The translations under genes and the position numbers were made by a program. From Dokdonella sp041395345 (GTDB lineage Bacteria > Pseudomonadota > Gammaproteobacteria > Xanthomonadales > Rhodanobacteraceae): a stretch of 64,000 nt of DNA. The notes beneath the pieces were generated by a model. That model saw nothing but the letters and a program-made list of their open reading frames with translations, made no database searches and had not been told where the DNA came from. Location: the NCBI RefSeq assembly GCF_041395345.1, contig NZ_JAWLAR010000004.1:1-64000 (forward strand), in the 5' to 3' direction. Below are positions 51,609-60,894 of this stretch, one piece after another (within the stretch, counting starts at the first letter, position 1; every line of letters begins with the position of its first letter).

Positions 51609-54356
51609 ATGTTGGATTCACCCGCGTCGTTTTCCTCCCTGATCCACGCTCGTCACACCCTGCACAAGCTTTTCGTTGCTGTACTGCTCAGCCCGTTGCC
51701 GGCCCTCGCCTGCACTGGAAGCGTGCACATCGAACTTGAGAACACGGAGCTCTATGCGCTGGATCACGCGGCAATCGTTGCTGCGCAGCCCGGCTTGGCC
51801 GATTGCACCAGCGATCGACTGGTGATGAAGACAAAAGGCAAGGAGGTCGCGTTGCGTGTCGTGGACGAGGACGGCAAGTTCGGCCCGGGCGATCGCGTCG
51901 AGTGGCTTGGCCAGCAACTGCATGGCCCGGCAAGCTGGTTCAACAATTACAGCATCAACAATGTCTACGTGCTTTCCGCTGCCGACGGCAGTCACATGCG
52001 CATGCACGATCTGGAGGCCGCTGGCGCTGGAGCTGCGCCACTGGAGCGCACCTTGCACATGGAGCAGGAAAACCTGCTGATCCGGCTCGATCCGAGCCAA
52101 CACAAACCGGGCGAAGAACCGGATGTATGGCAATGGGTCAAGTTGACCCATGCAGATCCGGAGCCATTCAGCACCCGGTTTGATCTGCCGGACCTCGCCA
52201 GCACGCGGACAGCAGACGTGCGTCTTCGCTTGAACTTCCGCGGAATATCAAAGGTCGCTGTTCCGTACAAATTGAGGGGTACGCCGGTAGACGACCATGT
52301 CCTCGACGTACGCGTGAACGGAGCGCTGCTCGAACAACTCAGGTGGAATGGACGCGACGAGTTCACGCACGAGATCTCTGTTGCGGCGGAGAATCTGCGC
52401 CCGGCGGCCAACAAGCTGACCCTTTCAATTCCGAAACGCGGGCTGCCCTGGAAGGAAGAGCAGAACATTGTCGATGTCGTCATGTTCAACTGGATGGAAG
52501 CCAGCTATCCCCTGAAAGGGGATATCGAGGCCGGGGCGCCACCGATGCAGACCGCACAGCCATCTGACCTGGCCATCGAGCTGCACTGGAAAGGCGATGG
52601 GCCGGCACCGGCACTGGTGGGCGACGATGGCAGCCGCAGACTGCCGCTCAAGCTCGGCAATGGACGCTACCGTTATGCGTCGGCGCCGCCGGAAGTCAGC
52701 CTCTATCCCGAAGCAAGCTTCGCTTCGCCGGTTGCACTTCGGAGCATTGGCGAAAGCGTGTTGCGCACGCCCGGCACGGGCTACGACTATCTGATCGTCA
52801 GTCATGCCAGCCTGATCGACTCCATTAGGCCGCTTGCCGAATACCACGAAAAGCAAGGCCTCAAGGTGGCCGTTCTGGACGTTGCCAGTGTCTACGACGA
52901 GTTCAACCACGGCATCGTCCACCCGCAGGCTATTCGCAATCTTGTTGACCATGCCTGGCACGAGTGGCCCGAGCCTCGCCCCCGCTTCCTGCTGCTGGTC
53001 GGAGACGCGAGCTTCGATATTCGCCACGACGAATACAACGACCTGGCATACGCCAAGTTCGCCCACAGTGCCCAGGAAATGCTGCCCGGCCAGTTCTCCG
53101 GTATTCCTGCCACACGCTACGAATCCACCGACAAGCTGCTAGCCAGTCGAAACCTCATTCCAACCTGGCAATACCCATCGGCCGAAGGCCAATCCGCCAG
53201 TGACAACTGGTTTGGCGCGGTCGATGGAGACGACTATCACCCGGTCGTGGCCGTTGGCAGGTTTCCAGTGGTCGAACCTGCCGAAGTCAGCGCCATTGTC
53301 GACAAGACGCTCGACTACCTGACTACGCCGCAGCCCGGCAGTTGGCGCCGCGACGTGATGTTCATCACGGATGAATCGAACTACTTCAAGAAGGCTTCGG
53401 ACGAGATTGCTTCAAGCGTCGGTCAAAAGGGGTTCCTTTCCGACAAGATCTACGCCAGTTCCGATGAAAAGGACAATATCGCCCATCAGAGTGCCATCAA
53501 GGATGGCCTCAACTCCGGGCAGTTGCTCGTGCATTTCATTGGCCATGGTGGCCGTTATATCTGGCGAACGGGACCGCCCGACCTGCGCAAGAATCACGAT
53601 CTGTTCACGCTCGACGATGTCAGCCAGCTTGAGAATGGTGATCGCTTGCCGATGATCCTGTCCATGACCTGCTATTCGGCACCTTTCGACAACCCGACCG
53701 AAGACTCGATTGGCGAACGCTTCCTGCGTGAACCCGGCAAGGGCGCTGTGGCCGTATTCGCGGCCTCCTGGCGAAATGCACCCTCCACGACATTCAGCAA
53801 GAACCTGGTCAAGGAACTGCTGGTGCCTGATGCCACTATCGGCGAAGCAATCGTGCGCGCCAAGAAGAGTATCGACGACCGGACTCTGGTGGAAATGTAC
53901 AATCTGCTCGGCGATCCGGCCGTCGTTCTCGAGCGACCGCGCTCCAGAGCGCGCGTGCAACTGGCAGGAGGCCGCTGGGATCCTTCGGTGACGGTCGCCT
54001 TGCCGGACAAGGACTTCTACGGCCGGGTCGGCGTCGACTGGATTGATGCCGAAAACAAGATCCTGGCCACCATGGACTATCAGGTGGAGTCGAACGTATT
54101 CAGCTTGCCGGTGCCCAGGTTCGAAGGCGGCAAGATTGCCCGCGCTGTCGGCGTCTATGCCAGCGACAAGAATGGCGACCTGGACGAGCTGACAGGGTTC
54201 AGGCTGGATTTCGCACGCTATCACCGACGCAACGGATTTCAGCTGAGTGCGTGGTTGAATCCCGAAAAGCCGCGAGCTGCCGATACGATCATGTTCAGTG
54301 GCTATGACGAAGAACCGGACTACGAAGCCGAAGCTGAATCTGCGAGCGAAGACTGA
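51609..54356 (+). CDS. Exported C25 (gingipain-like) cysteine peptidase
   Basis: A 915-aa protein with an N-terminal signal (LFVAVLLSPLPALA). A beta-rich N-terminal region (residues 35-390) precedes a C25-type domain of about 400 residues: YDYLIVSH, LLVGDAS, the catalytic His in HFIGHGG and the catalytic Cys in MTCYSAPFD, then YNLLGDPA. The tail (about 780-915) is acidic and may anchor or sort the protein. C25 peptidases such as gingipains are secreted, often by the type IX system, absent in proteobacteria, so the export route here must differ. ATG 51609 is chosen over the more distant 51531. Confidence 0.82.
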   Translation: MLDSPASFSSLIHARHTLHKLFVAVLLSPLPALACTGSVHIELENTELYALDHAAIVAAQPGLADCTSDRLVMKTKGKEVALRVVDEDGKFGPGDRVEWLGQQLHGPASWFNNYSINNVYVLSAADGSHMRMHDLEAAGAGAAPLERTLHMEQENLLIRLDPSQHKPGEEPDVWQWVKLTHADPEPFSTRFDLPDLASTRTADVRLRLNFRGISKVAVPYKLRGTPVDDHVLDVRVNGALLEQLRWNGRDEFTHEISVAAENLRPAANKLTLSIPKRGLPWKEEQNIVDVVMFNWMEASYPLKGDIEAGAPPMQTAQPSDLAIELHWKGDGPAPALVGDDGSRRLPLKLGNGRYRYASAPPEVSLYPEASFASPVALRSIGESVLRTPGTGYDYLIVSHASLIDSIRPLAEYHEKQGLKVAVLDVASVYDEFNHGIVHPQAIRNLVDHAWHEWPEPRPRFLLLVGDASFDIRHDEYNDLAYAKFAHSAQEMLPGQFSGIPATRYESTDKLLASRNLIPTWQYPSAEGQSASDNWFGAVDGDDYHPVVAVGRFPVVEPAEVSAIVDKTLDYLTTPQPGSWRRDVMFITDESNYFKKASDEIASSVGQKGFLSDKIYASSDEKDNIAHQSAIKDGLNSGQLLVHFIGHGGRYIWRTGPPDLRKNHDLFTLDDVSQLENGDRLPMILSMTCYSAPFDNPTEDSIGERFLREPGKGAVAVFAASWRNAPSTTFSKNLVKELLVPDATIGEAIVRAKKSIDDRTLVEMYNLLGDPAVVLERPRSRARVQLAGGRWDPSVTVALPDKDFYGRVGVDWIDAENKILATMDYQVESNVFSLPVPRFEGGKIARAVGVYASDKNGDLDELTGFRLDFARYHRRNGFQLSAWLNPEKPRAADTIMFSGYDEEPDYEAEAESASED

Positions 54357-54360
54357 TCCG

Positions 54361-55227
54361 ATGCCGCGACTATCGGCACTGATCGAACTGGCGCGTCCAA
54401 CGCAGTGGATCAAGAATGGATTTGTCCTGCTGCCGTTGTTCTTCGCGCACGCCATGTTCGACACCAGCGCAATGCAGGGTGCCGTACTGGCAACCGCTGC
54501 ATTCTGCCTTGTGGCTTCTGCGGTCTATGCCTTCAACGATGCCCGCGATGCCGAGCGTGATCGACGACATCCGGACAAATGCCAGCGACCGGTCGCACGC
54601 GGCGCTGTCTCGGCCGATACAGCCTACGTCTTGACGGTTGCGCTTGCCGGCGCCGGGCTCGTGCTCGCGGCGCTCGTCAACATCGATGTAGCCGCGGTGA
54701 TCGGCGCCTACTTTGTCATGCAGCTGGCCTACTCGCTCGGTCTGAAGCGAATCGCCTGGCTGGATGTCGGCATCGTTGCCAGTGGATTCGCCTTGCGCAT
54801 TCTCGCCGGCGGCCTGGCGGCAGGCGTCCCGCTGACCCCATGGATTCTTGCCATGGGATTTCTGCTCGCACTCATGCTTGCGCTCGGCAAGCGTCATGGT
54901 GACCTGACCCACGTCAGCGACTCGGCCAGCCGCGCAACGTCCGCCTACAACCTGAAAAGCATCGAGCGGACGCTGGCCGTACTCGGTGGAGCGGTGGTAC
55001 TGGCCTACATCTTCTACACGTTTTCGCCCGACGTTCTGGCAAGACACGGGCATCACGCGCTGTTCTTCTCGACCCCCTGGGTGCTGCTTGGCGTGTTTCG
55101 TTACCTGTTTCTTGTCTTCAAGCGCGGATCGGGGGGCGATCCCAGCCGCTTGGCGGTCCGTGACCCCGTGCTGCTGGTTTCCACTGTGGGTTGGCTGACG
55201 ACGCTCGCACTGATTCTCTACCACTGA
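54361..55227 (+). CDS. UbiA-family prenyltransferase (decaprenyl-phosphate phosphoribosyltransferase-like)
   Basis: A 288-aa membrane enzyme with about eight hydrophobic segments. The Mg2+-prenyl diphosphate block is NDARDAERDRRHPDKCQRPVA near residue 59. The second acidic motif of classical UbiA is replaced by LDVG, as in enzymes making decaprenylphosphoryl-5-phosphoribose. Such products give lipid-linked pentoses for GT-C glycosyltransferases. The start is 5 bp after the peptidase stop. No DprE1/E2 homologue is visible nearby. The assignment to the phosphoribosyl subgroup rests on the RRHP-xK-xRP signature. Confidence 0.75.
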   Translation: MPRLSALIELARPTQWIKNGFVLLPLFFAHAMFDTSAMQGAVLATAAFCLVASAVYAFNDARDAERDRRHPDKCQRPVARGAVSADTAYVLTVALAGAGLVLAALVNIDVAAVIGAYFVMQLAYSLGLKRIAWLDVGIVASGFALRILAGGLAAGVPLTPWILAMGFLLALMLALGKRHGDLTHVSDSASRATSAYNLKSIERTLAVLGGAVVLAYIFYTFSPDVLARHGHHALFFSTPWVLLGVFRYLFLVFKRGSGGDPSRLAVRDPVLLVSTVGWLTTLALILYH

Positions 55228-55287
55228 CTGCCATCGGCGGCCCAATCCGGCGACAATGTCGCTGAACCCGAATTCCACGGAGCCTGC

Positions 55288-56496
55288 GTGCCGGCATTTG
55301 CCTACCAAGCGCTCGATAGCAGCGGCAAGACGCTTCGCGGCGTAGTCCAGGGCGACACGCCACGCGCCGTGCGCTCGCTCTTGCGCGAGCGCGGCCTGAA
55401 TCCGATGGCAGTCGAGGAAGTCGCCGAGGGTTCGCGAAACGGTTCGCTGTTCGCGCGACGCGCCTTGTCCGGCAGCCAGCTGGCCACACTGACGCGCCAG
55501 CTTTCCACCCTGGTCGGCGCTGACTTGCCGATTGATGAAGCGCTCGCCGCCCTGTCCGAACAGGACGACAACGAACGTCAGCGCGCGCTGACCGTCGCGC
55601 TGCGCTCACGGGTCATGGAAGGCGCCAGCCTGGCCCAGGCCATGGCCGACTTTCCGGAAAGCTTCCCGGAAATCTTTCGTGCCACCGTGGCCGCAGGCGA
55701 ACAGTCGGGCCATCTCGACACGGTGCTCGAAAAACTGGCCGACTACGCCGAGTCGCGCGACGCACTTCGGCAGACACTGCTTGCTGCCCTGACCTATCCC
55801 CTGCTGCTCTCGGTGGTGGCCGTGGCGGTGGTCGCTGGCCTGCTGACCTGGGTCGTGCCGCAGATCATCGGTGTATTCCAGAACATGCAGCAAACCCTGC
55901 CCCTGGCCACCCGACTGCTCATGGGCATGTCGGATTTCCTGCGCAACTGGGCATGGTTGCTGATCGCCTTGCTGACGGCGGGCGTGGTCGGCGTCAGGCT
56001 CGCCCTGCGTCAGGAAAGAATCCGCTATCGCTGGCATCTGCTGTTGCTCAGGATGCCCTTGTTCGGGCGCCTGACGCGCGCGGCCAACACCGCGCGCGCG
56101 GCGCGCACACTGGCCTTGCTGGCCGGCGCCGCGGTGCCCCTGCTGGAAGCGCTGACCATCGCCGCACAGGTCGTGCCCAATCTGCCGATGCGTGAATCGC
56201 TGCGCCAGGCTGCGTTCAAGGTACGCGAAGGCAGCGGATTTGCCCGCGCACTCGCCGAAAGCCGCCAGTTCCCTCCGGTCGCACTGCGACTGATCGCCAG
56301 CGGCGAACGTTCCGGAGAACTGCCGCGCATGCTTGGCGAAGCGGCCGCCCAGCAGCAGCGCGATCTCGATCGCTGGCTCGGCGTGCTTTCTGCGACACTC
56401 GGACCCGCCGTGATCCTGCTCGTGGGTGCAATGGTGCTTTTCATCGTACTGGCCATCCTGATGCCGATTTTCGACCTCAATCAGATGGTCAAGTAG
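55288..56496 (+). CDS. gspF: Type II secretion inner-membrane protein F
   Basis: A 402-aa platform protein with the GspF architecture: N-terminal MPAFAYQALDSSGKTLRG, two repeated T2SSF domains (residues 70-190 and 270-395) and three membrane helices (about 165-190, 220-240 and 375-395). The conserved block GERSGELPRML is present. It forms part of the inner-membrane assembly of the type II secretion pathway. No other gsp gene lies next to it, so it is an isolated copy or part of a dispersed set. Confidence 0.85.
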   Translation: MPAFAYQALDSSGKTLRGVVQGDTPRAVRSLLRERGLNPMAVEEVAEGSRNGSLFARRALSGSQLATLTRQLSTLVGADLPIDEALAALSEQDDNERQRALTVALRSRVMEGASLAQAMADFPESFPEIFRATVAAGEQSGHLDTVLEKLADYAESRDALRQTLLAALTYPLLLSVVAVAVVAGLLTWVVPQIIGVFQNMQQTLPLATRLLMGMSDFLRNWAWLLIALLTAGVVGVRLALRQERIRYRWHLLLLRMPLFGRLTRAANTARAARTLALLAGAAVPLLEALTIAAQVVPNLPMRESLRQAAFKVREGSGFARALAESRQFPPVALRLIASGERSGELPRMLGEAAAQQQRDLDRWLGVLSATLGPAVILLVGAMVLFIVLAILMPIFDLNQMVK

Positions 56497-56594
56497 CCGG
56501 GAACAGGGCATAAAGAATGGGGTATGGCAAAAGCAATCGACGACGCACGGACTCCTGGCTTCTACAATTCCCCGTTCCCCATTTCCCATTCCCG
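56497..56594. repeat. Inverted G-rich repeats before ftsE
   Basis: GGGAACAGGGCATAAAGAATGGGG at 56499-56522 and the reverse-type TTCCCCGTTCCCCATTTCCC at 56568-56587 face each other between gspF and ftsE. Both are made of GGGAATGGG-like units. They resemble the short inverted intergenic repeats common in xanthomonad genomes. Confidence 0.6.
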
Positions 56595-56602
56595 CCTCGC
56601 CA

Positions 56603-57277
56603 ATGATCCACTTCGACAACGTCAGCAAGCGCTATGCCGGGGGACACGAGGCACTGAGTGGGCTCAGTTTCGAGGTGGCTGACGGCGAAATGGTGTTCGT
56701 GACCGGCCACTCCGGTGCCGGCAAGACCACCCTGCTCAAGTTGCTCGGCCTGATCGAGAGACCGTCGCGCGGCGAGATCGTTGTCAACGGGGCACCTCTG
56801 GCCCGGGTTCGCCAGCGCTCGATTCCGCAGGTCAGACGTGGCATCGGCATGGTTTTCCAGAATCACCGGCTGCTTATGGACCGTTGCGTGTTCGACAACG
56901 TGGCCGTGCCTCTGAGCATTGCCGGCGCGGGACGCGATGAGACCGCAAGGCGCGTGCGTGCGGCACTCGACAAGGTCGGCCTGCTCGACAAGGAACGCTC
57001 GGCACCGGCCACGCTGTCCACAGGCGAACAACAGCGGGTCGGCATTGCGCGCGCCCTGGTCGGCAAACCGCCGTTGATCATTGCCGACGAACCTACCGGC
57101 AATCTCGATCCGCAACTTTCAGTCGAGATCATGAACCTGTTTGCCGAATTCCAGCAGGTCGGAACCACCGTGCTGATCGCCAGTCATGACCTGCATCTGA
57201 TCCGTCACATGGGCAAGCGCGTGCTCGTGCTCGATCATGGCCAACTGATTGACGATTTTCGTCCGGCGAGCGTCTGA
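56603..57277 (+). CDS. ftsE: Cell division ABC ATPase FtsE
   Basis: A 224-aa ATPase: Walker A GHSGAGKTT near residue 36, signature LSTGEQQRVGIARALV, Walker B LIIADEPTGNLD. With FtsX it forms the complex at the division septum that activates peptidoglycan amidases through EnvC. Length and order match ftsE in other gammaproteobacteria. Its TGA shares a base with the ftsX ATG (57277). Confidence 0.93.
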   Translation: MIHFDNVSKRYAGGHEALSGLSFEVADGEMVFVTGHSGAGKTTLLKLLGLIERPSRGEIVVNGAPLARVRQRSIPQVRRGIGMVFQNHRLLMDRCVFDNVAVPLSIAGAGRDETARRVRAALDKVGLLDKERSAPATLSTGEQQRVGIARALVGKPPLIIADEPTGNLDPQLSVEIMNLFAEFQQVGTTVLIASHDLHLIRHMGKRVLVLDHGQLIDDFRPASV

Positions 57278-58281
57278 TGGCGAAATCCCGCTCCCATGAG
57301 AATCGCCTTCGCGTTGCGCCCGCTGCCAATCAGGCCCTGCCTCGTGAACGCCGCTCCTTCGGCGCACGCTGGAGAACCTGGACCGAGCAACACCGCCAGG
57401 GCTTCCGTTCGAGCCTGGATCGCCTGCGCGCCCGCCCCTGGGCGACGATGCTGACCGGACTGGTCATGGGTGTCGCACTTTCCCTGCCGCTGTTGTTGCA
57501 TGTTCTGCTCGACAACGCACGCGACCTCTCGGGCGGCTTGCGCGAGGCGCGTGAATTCACCGTTTTCCTCGATCCCGCCGAAACGCTCGAAGCGGCCCGC
57601 AAGATGGCGGACGAATACGGCCAGCGCGATGACGTGCTCGCTGTGGTCAGCCGCACGCCCGACCAGGGCCTGGCCGAATTCCGACAGTTGTCCGGCTTTG
57701 CCGAAGCACTCGAAGTGCTGCAGGGAAATCCACTGCCGAGCGTGCTGGTGATCACGCCAAGGCTCGAGTCCGATGAGGCCGAACCGCCGCTGCTGGCGGA
57801 ATTGAAGGCCGATCCGCGTGTCGACATGGTCCAGTACGACGCCGCCTGGCGGCAGCGGCTTACGGCCATTCTCGAGTTCGGCGAGCGCGTAATGCTGTCG
57901 CTGGTGATCTTGCTCGGCCTCGCTACCCTGCTCGTGGTCGGCAACACGGTTCGCATGGACATTCAGTCGCGCGCCGAGGAAATCGCGGTCATCCAGCTGA
58001 TGGGGGCGAGCGATGGCTATGTCCGGCGACCGTTTCTCTACGCCGGCTTGTGGTACGGGATACTTGGCGGTGTACTTGCGGTGATCGCCGTTGGTATGGT
58101 CGAACTTGCGGTACGCGTTCCGCTGCTGGATCTGCTGGCCAGCTACGGAAACCGTTTCGACCTGCATGGCTTCGGCTGGGAGCAGGCTCTGATCGTCGTT
58201 GGCGCCAGCGCGCTGCTGGGCTGGACCGGCGCATGGATTGTCAGCACCCGTTACCTGTTTGCCGGGCGTCCGAAATCGTGA
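57277..58281 (+). CDS. ftsX: Cell division permease FtsX
   Basis: A 334-aa inner-membrane protein with the FtsX layout: a basic cytosolic N-terminus, a first transmembrane helix near residues 65-85, a periplasmic loop of about 115 residues, then three transmembrane helices towards the C-terminus. The ABC-permease block EIAVIQLMGASDGYVRRPF is present. It partners with FtsE. The gene is followed 2 bp later by the double-receiver regulator, which may share the transcript. Confidence 0.93.
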   Translation: MAKSRSHENRLRVAPAANQALPRERRSFGARWRTWTEQHRQGFRSSLDRLRARPWATMLTGLVMGVALSLPLLLHVLLDNARDLSGGLREAREFTVFLDPAETLEAARKMADEYGQRDDVLAVVSRTPDQGLAEFRQLSGFAEALEVLQGNPLPSVLVITPRLESDEAEPPLLAELKADPRVDMVQYDAAWRQRLTAILEFGERVMLSLVILLGLATLLVVGNTVRMDIQSRAEEIAVIQLMGASDGYVRRPFLYAGLWYGILGGVLAVIAVGMVELAVRVPLLDLLASYGNRFDLHGFGWEQALIVVGASALLGWTGAWIVSTRYLFAGRPKS

Positions 58282-58283
58282 AC

Positions 58284-59132
58284 ATGAAAACCAACCTCAC
58301 CCGCCACCTGTCCTCCGATGAACCACGCGTGCTGGTTGTCGATGGCTCGCGGGTCGTGCGCCGCCTGATCGAACAGATGCTCAAGTCGAACTTGCCCGGC
58401 GTTACCGTGCTGGCCTGCGAGACCGGCGCCGAGGCGCTCGCCCAGCTGAGTGACGGCGTCGTCGATTTCGTGACCACGGCACTGCGCCTGCCGGACATGG
58501 ACGGCCTTGCTCTGGCCCGGCAAATCCGCGAGAACTCGCCGCAGGCGTACATGCCCATCGTCGTGGTTTCCGGTGACGTGCAGGAGCGCCTGGTCGAACG
58601 CACCCTGAGCGACGATGTCACCGACTACTTCGACAAGGCCCTGGGTTTCCAGGCTCTGGCCGAGTTCATTCGCGGTTATGTGCGCCCGACGGAGTCGACC
58701 GCGGGTGAAGTGCTCTACGTCGAGGACAGCCGGGTGGTCGCGCTGGCGACGCGGCGCATGCTCGAGAAGCATGGCCTGACGGTTCTCCATGTTATCGCGG
58801 TCGAGGACGCACTGGCCATGCTCGAGACGGCGCAATCGATGGACCGGATTGGCGCAGACATCGTGCTGACCGACGTCAACCTGAAGGGCGAGCTGACCGG
58901 GGGCGATCTGCTCGAACGGATCCGCCATCAGCTCGGCTACGGCAAGGGCCACCTGCCGGTCATCGTCATGACTGGCGACGACAATCCCGAAAACCAGGCC
59001 GCCCTGCTGCGCGCGGGCGCGAATGATCTGGTCGAAAAACCCATCGAGGAACGTCTGCTGGTGACCAAATTGCTGTTTCAGATGCGCGTGGGTCGGCGCC
59101 TGCGCGAGCGAGTCAGCCATGCCAGAACATGA
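58284..59132 (+). CDS. Double-receiver response regulator without output domain
   Basis: A 282-aa protein composed of two receiver domains (about 13-130 and 150-270). The first is degenerate: its phosphoacceptor position reads TTALRLPD (Ala instead of Asp) and the acidic pocket is VVDGS. The second is intact: LYVEDS, the Asp in LTDVNL, the Thr in IVMTGDD and Lys in VEKPIE. It has no DNA-binding or enzyme domain, so it may act as a relay or phosphate sink by protein contact. ATG 58284; GTG 58278 overlapping the ftsX stop is possible. It overlaps ung by 4 bp. Confidence 0.82.
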   Translation: MKTNLTRHLSSDEPRVLVVDGSRVVRRLIEQMLKSNLPGVTVLACETGAEALAQLSDGVVDFVTTALRLPDMDGLALARQIRENSPQAYMPIVVVSGDVQERLVERTLSDDVTDYFDKALGFQALAEFIRGYVRPTESTAGEVLYVEDSRVVALATRRMLEKHGLTVLHVIAVEDALAMLETAQSMDRIGADIVLTDVNLKGELTGGDLLERIRHQLGYGKGHLPVIVMTGDDNPENQAALLRAGANDLVEKPIEERLLVTKLLFQMRVGRRLRERVSHART

Positions 59133-59818
59133 GCAATGATCGTGTCATTCTCGATCCGTCCTGGAAGCAGCGCCTGAGCGCAGCTCTGGACGATCCTCGA
59201 ATGCAGGCCCTGGGCACCTTCCTGCGTGCCGAAAAGGCCGCCGGAAAGATCATCTACCCGCGTGGTTCGCAGATTTTCGCAGCCCTCGATTCGACACCCT
59301 TCGATGCGGTCAAGGTGGTCATCCTGGGCCAGGACCCCTATCACGGACCTGGCCAGGCCCATGGGCTCAGCTTTTCGGTGCCGAACGGTGTCGCAATTCC
59401 GCCCTCGCTGCAGAACATATTCAAGGAAATCACACGTGATCTCGGCGTGCCCCGTCCCCGGCATGGCTGCCTGACCGCCTGGGCCGAACAAGGCGTGCTG
59501 CTGCTCAATGCCGTGCTGACCGTCGAGCACGGCATGGCCGGGTCGCACCAGGGCAAGGGCTGGGAAGAATTCACCGATGCCTGCATTGCTGCCCTTGCGG
59601 GAGAACGGGAAGGTCTGGTCTTCCTGCTCTGGGGCAGCTATGCGCAGGCCAAGGGGAGACTGATCGACAACCGCCGGCATCTGGTTCTGAAAGCTCCGCA
59701 CCCCTCGCCCCTGTCCGCACATCGGGGCTTTCTGGGCTGCGGGCATTTTTCCCTCGCCAATCGCTATCTGGAACAACACGGGCAACGCGGCATCGACTGG
59801 GCGCTGGGGCCAGGCTGA
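59129..59818 (+). CDS. ung: Uracil-DNA glycosylase
   Basis: A 229-aa enzyme that excises uracil from DNA (family 1 UDG). The catalytic water-activating loop is GQDPYHG near residue 69 and the DNA-intercalation loop is HPSPLSAHRGF near residue 191; the AWAEQGVLLLNAVLTV block is also typical. The ATG overlaps the preceding stop (ATGA). Complete length. Confidence 0.96.
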   Translation: MSNDRVILDPSWKQRLSAALDDPRMQALGTFLRAEKAAGKIIYPRGSQIFAALDSTPFDAVKVVILGQDPYHGPGQAHGLSFSVPNGVAIPPSLQNIFKEITRDLGVPRPRHGCLTAWAEQGVLLLNAVLTVEHGMAGSHQGKGWEEFTDACIAALAGEREGLVFLLWGSYAQAKGRLIDNRRHLVLKAPHPSPLSAHRGFLGCGHFSLANRYLEQHGQRGIDWALGPG

Positions 59819-59971
59819 CACCGGCTTGCCGGTTTGTGAGGGGTCCGGTCCATGATTGTTCACGCCTGATTGCTGGTCTGCTCACTGCGCGTTAACCGAA
59901 ACCGCGCTACTATACTGTCCAGTTCAGTTATTTCCGCATCCCGCCCCACAAACGGGAACTCCGCGCGGTCT

Positions 59972-59998
59972 TTAGCACTCCATGTATGCGAGTGCTAA
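59972..59998 (+). promoter_or_regulatory. CIRCE operator (HrcA site) upstream of rpoH
   Basis: TTAGCACTC, a 9-nt spacer (CATGTATGC) and GAGTGCTAA: a perfect match to the CIRCE inverted repeat bound by the heat-shock repressor HrcA. It lies between a TATACT box at 59911-59916 and the rpoH start, 27 nt before Met 60026. It predicts HrcA control of rpoH or an adjacent promoter. Confidence 0.93.
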
Positions 59999-60025
59999 AA
60001 TCAGCGCATGAATGAGGATACCTGC

Positions 60026-60889
60026 ATGAGCAATGCCGTCATCGCCGCCAATTTCCCGGTTCCCAGCCCGCTGGGCAGCCTGGATGCCTACATTTCCGCC
60101 GTTCACCGCGTCCCCATGCTGAGCCCGGAAGACGAGCAGGCACTGGCACGCGACTATATCGAGCGGGAAAACATCGAATCGGCTCGCAAGATGGTCATGT
60201 CGCATCTGCGCTTTGTCGTGCACGTTGCCCGCGGCTATGCCGGCTACGGCCTGCAGATTGCCGACCTGATCCAAGAAGGCAACATCGGTCTGATGAAGGC
60301 GGTCAAGCGCTTCGACCCGGACCAGGGCGTACGCCTGGTGTCGTTCGCCGTGCACTGGATTCGCGCCGAGATGCATGAATTCATCCTGCGCAACTGGCGC
60401 ATCGTCAAGGTCGCCACGACCAAGGCGCAACGCAAGCTGTTCTTCAACCTGCGCAAGTCGAAGAAGCGTCTGGGCTGGATGAACAATGATGAAGTGAACA
60501 CGGTTGCGCGCGAGCTCGGCGTACCGGCAGCAACGGTGCTGGAGATGGAGTCTCGGCTGAGCGGTCGTGACATCGCGTTCGACGCGCCGACCGACGACGA
60601 CGAGGACAAGCGTCCTTCGCCTGTGATGTTCCTCGAGGACCATCAGAACGCCGACCCCTACATGACGGTTGAAAACGATTCCGAAGAGGAAGCCTCGCAC
60701 GACACCCTGCACGAGGGTCTCAACGCCCTCGACAAGCGTTCGCGCGACATCATCCAGCGTCGCTGGCTAGTTGAGGGCGAAAAGGCGACGCTGCAGGAAC
60801 TGGCCGACGAATACGGCGTGTCAGCCGAACGCATTCGCCAGGTCGAAGCCAATGCCATGAAGAAAATGCGCGCGTTGTTTGTGGCTTAA
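60026..60889 (+). CDS. rpoH: Heat-shock sigma factor RpoH (sigma-32)
   Basis: A 287-aa alternative sigma factor that directs RNA polymerase to heat-shock promoters. Region 2 is visible (HLRFVVHVARGYAGYG, DLIQEGNIGLMKAVKRFDP, SFAVHWIRAEM), followed by the RpoH box (QRKLFFNLRKSKKRLGW) and region 4 (TLQELADEYGVSAERIRQVE). I choose Met 60026, which has GAGGA 7 nt upstream; Met 60008 lacks a ribosome-binding site. A CIRCE operator lies just upstream. The convergent neighbour is priA. Confidence 0.95.
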   Translation: MSNAVIAANFPVPSPLGSLDAYISAVHRVPMLSPEDEQALARDYIERENIESARKMVMSHLRFVVHVARGYAGYGLQIADLIQEGNIGLMKAVKRFDPDQGVRLVSFAVHWIRAEMHEFILRNWRIVKVATTKAQRKLFFNLRKSKKRLGWMNNDEVNTVARELGVPAATVLEMESRLSGRDIAFDAPTDDDEDKRPSPVMFLEDHQNADPYMTVENDSEEEASHDTLHEGLNALDKRSRDIIQRRWLVEGEKATLQELADEYGVSAERIRQVEANAMKKMRALFVA

Positions 60890-60894
60890 AAGCC

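Noticed and set aside
59892..59916. Full sigma-70 promoter for rpoH
   Set aside because: TATACT is good, but TTAACC lies only 13 nt upstream and no proper -35 at 17 nt is seen; only the -10 is noted under CIRCE.
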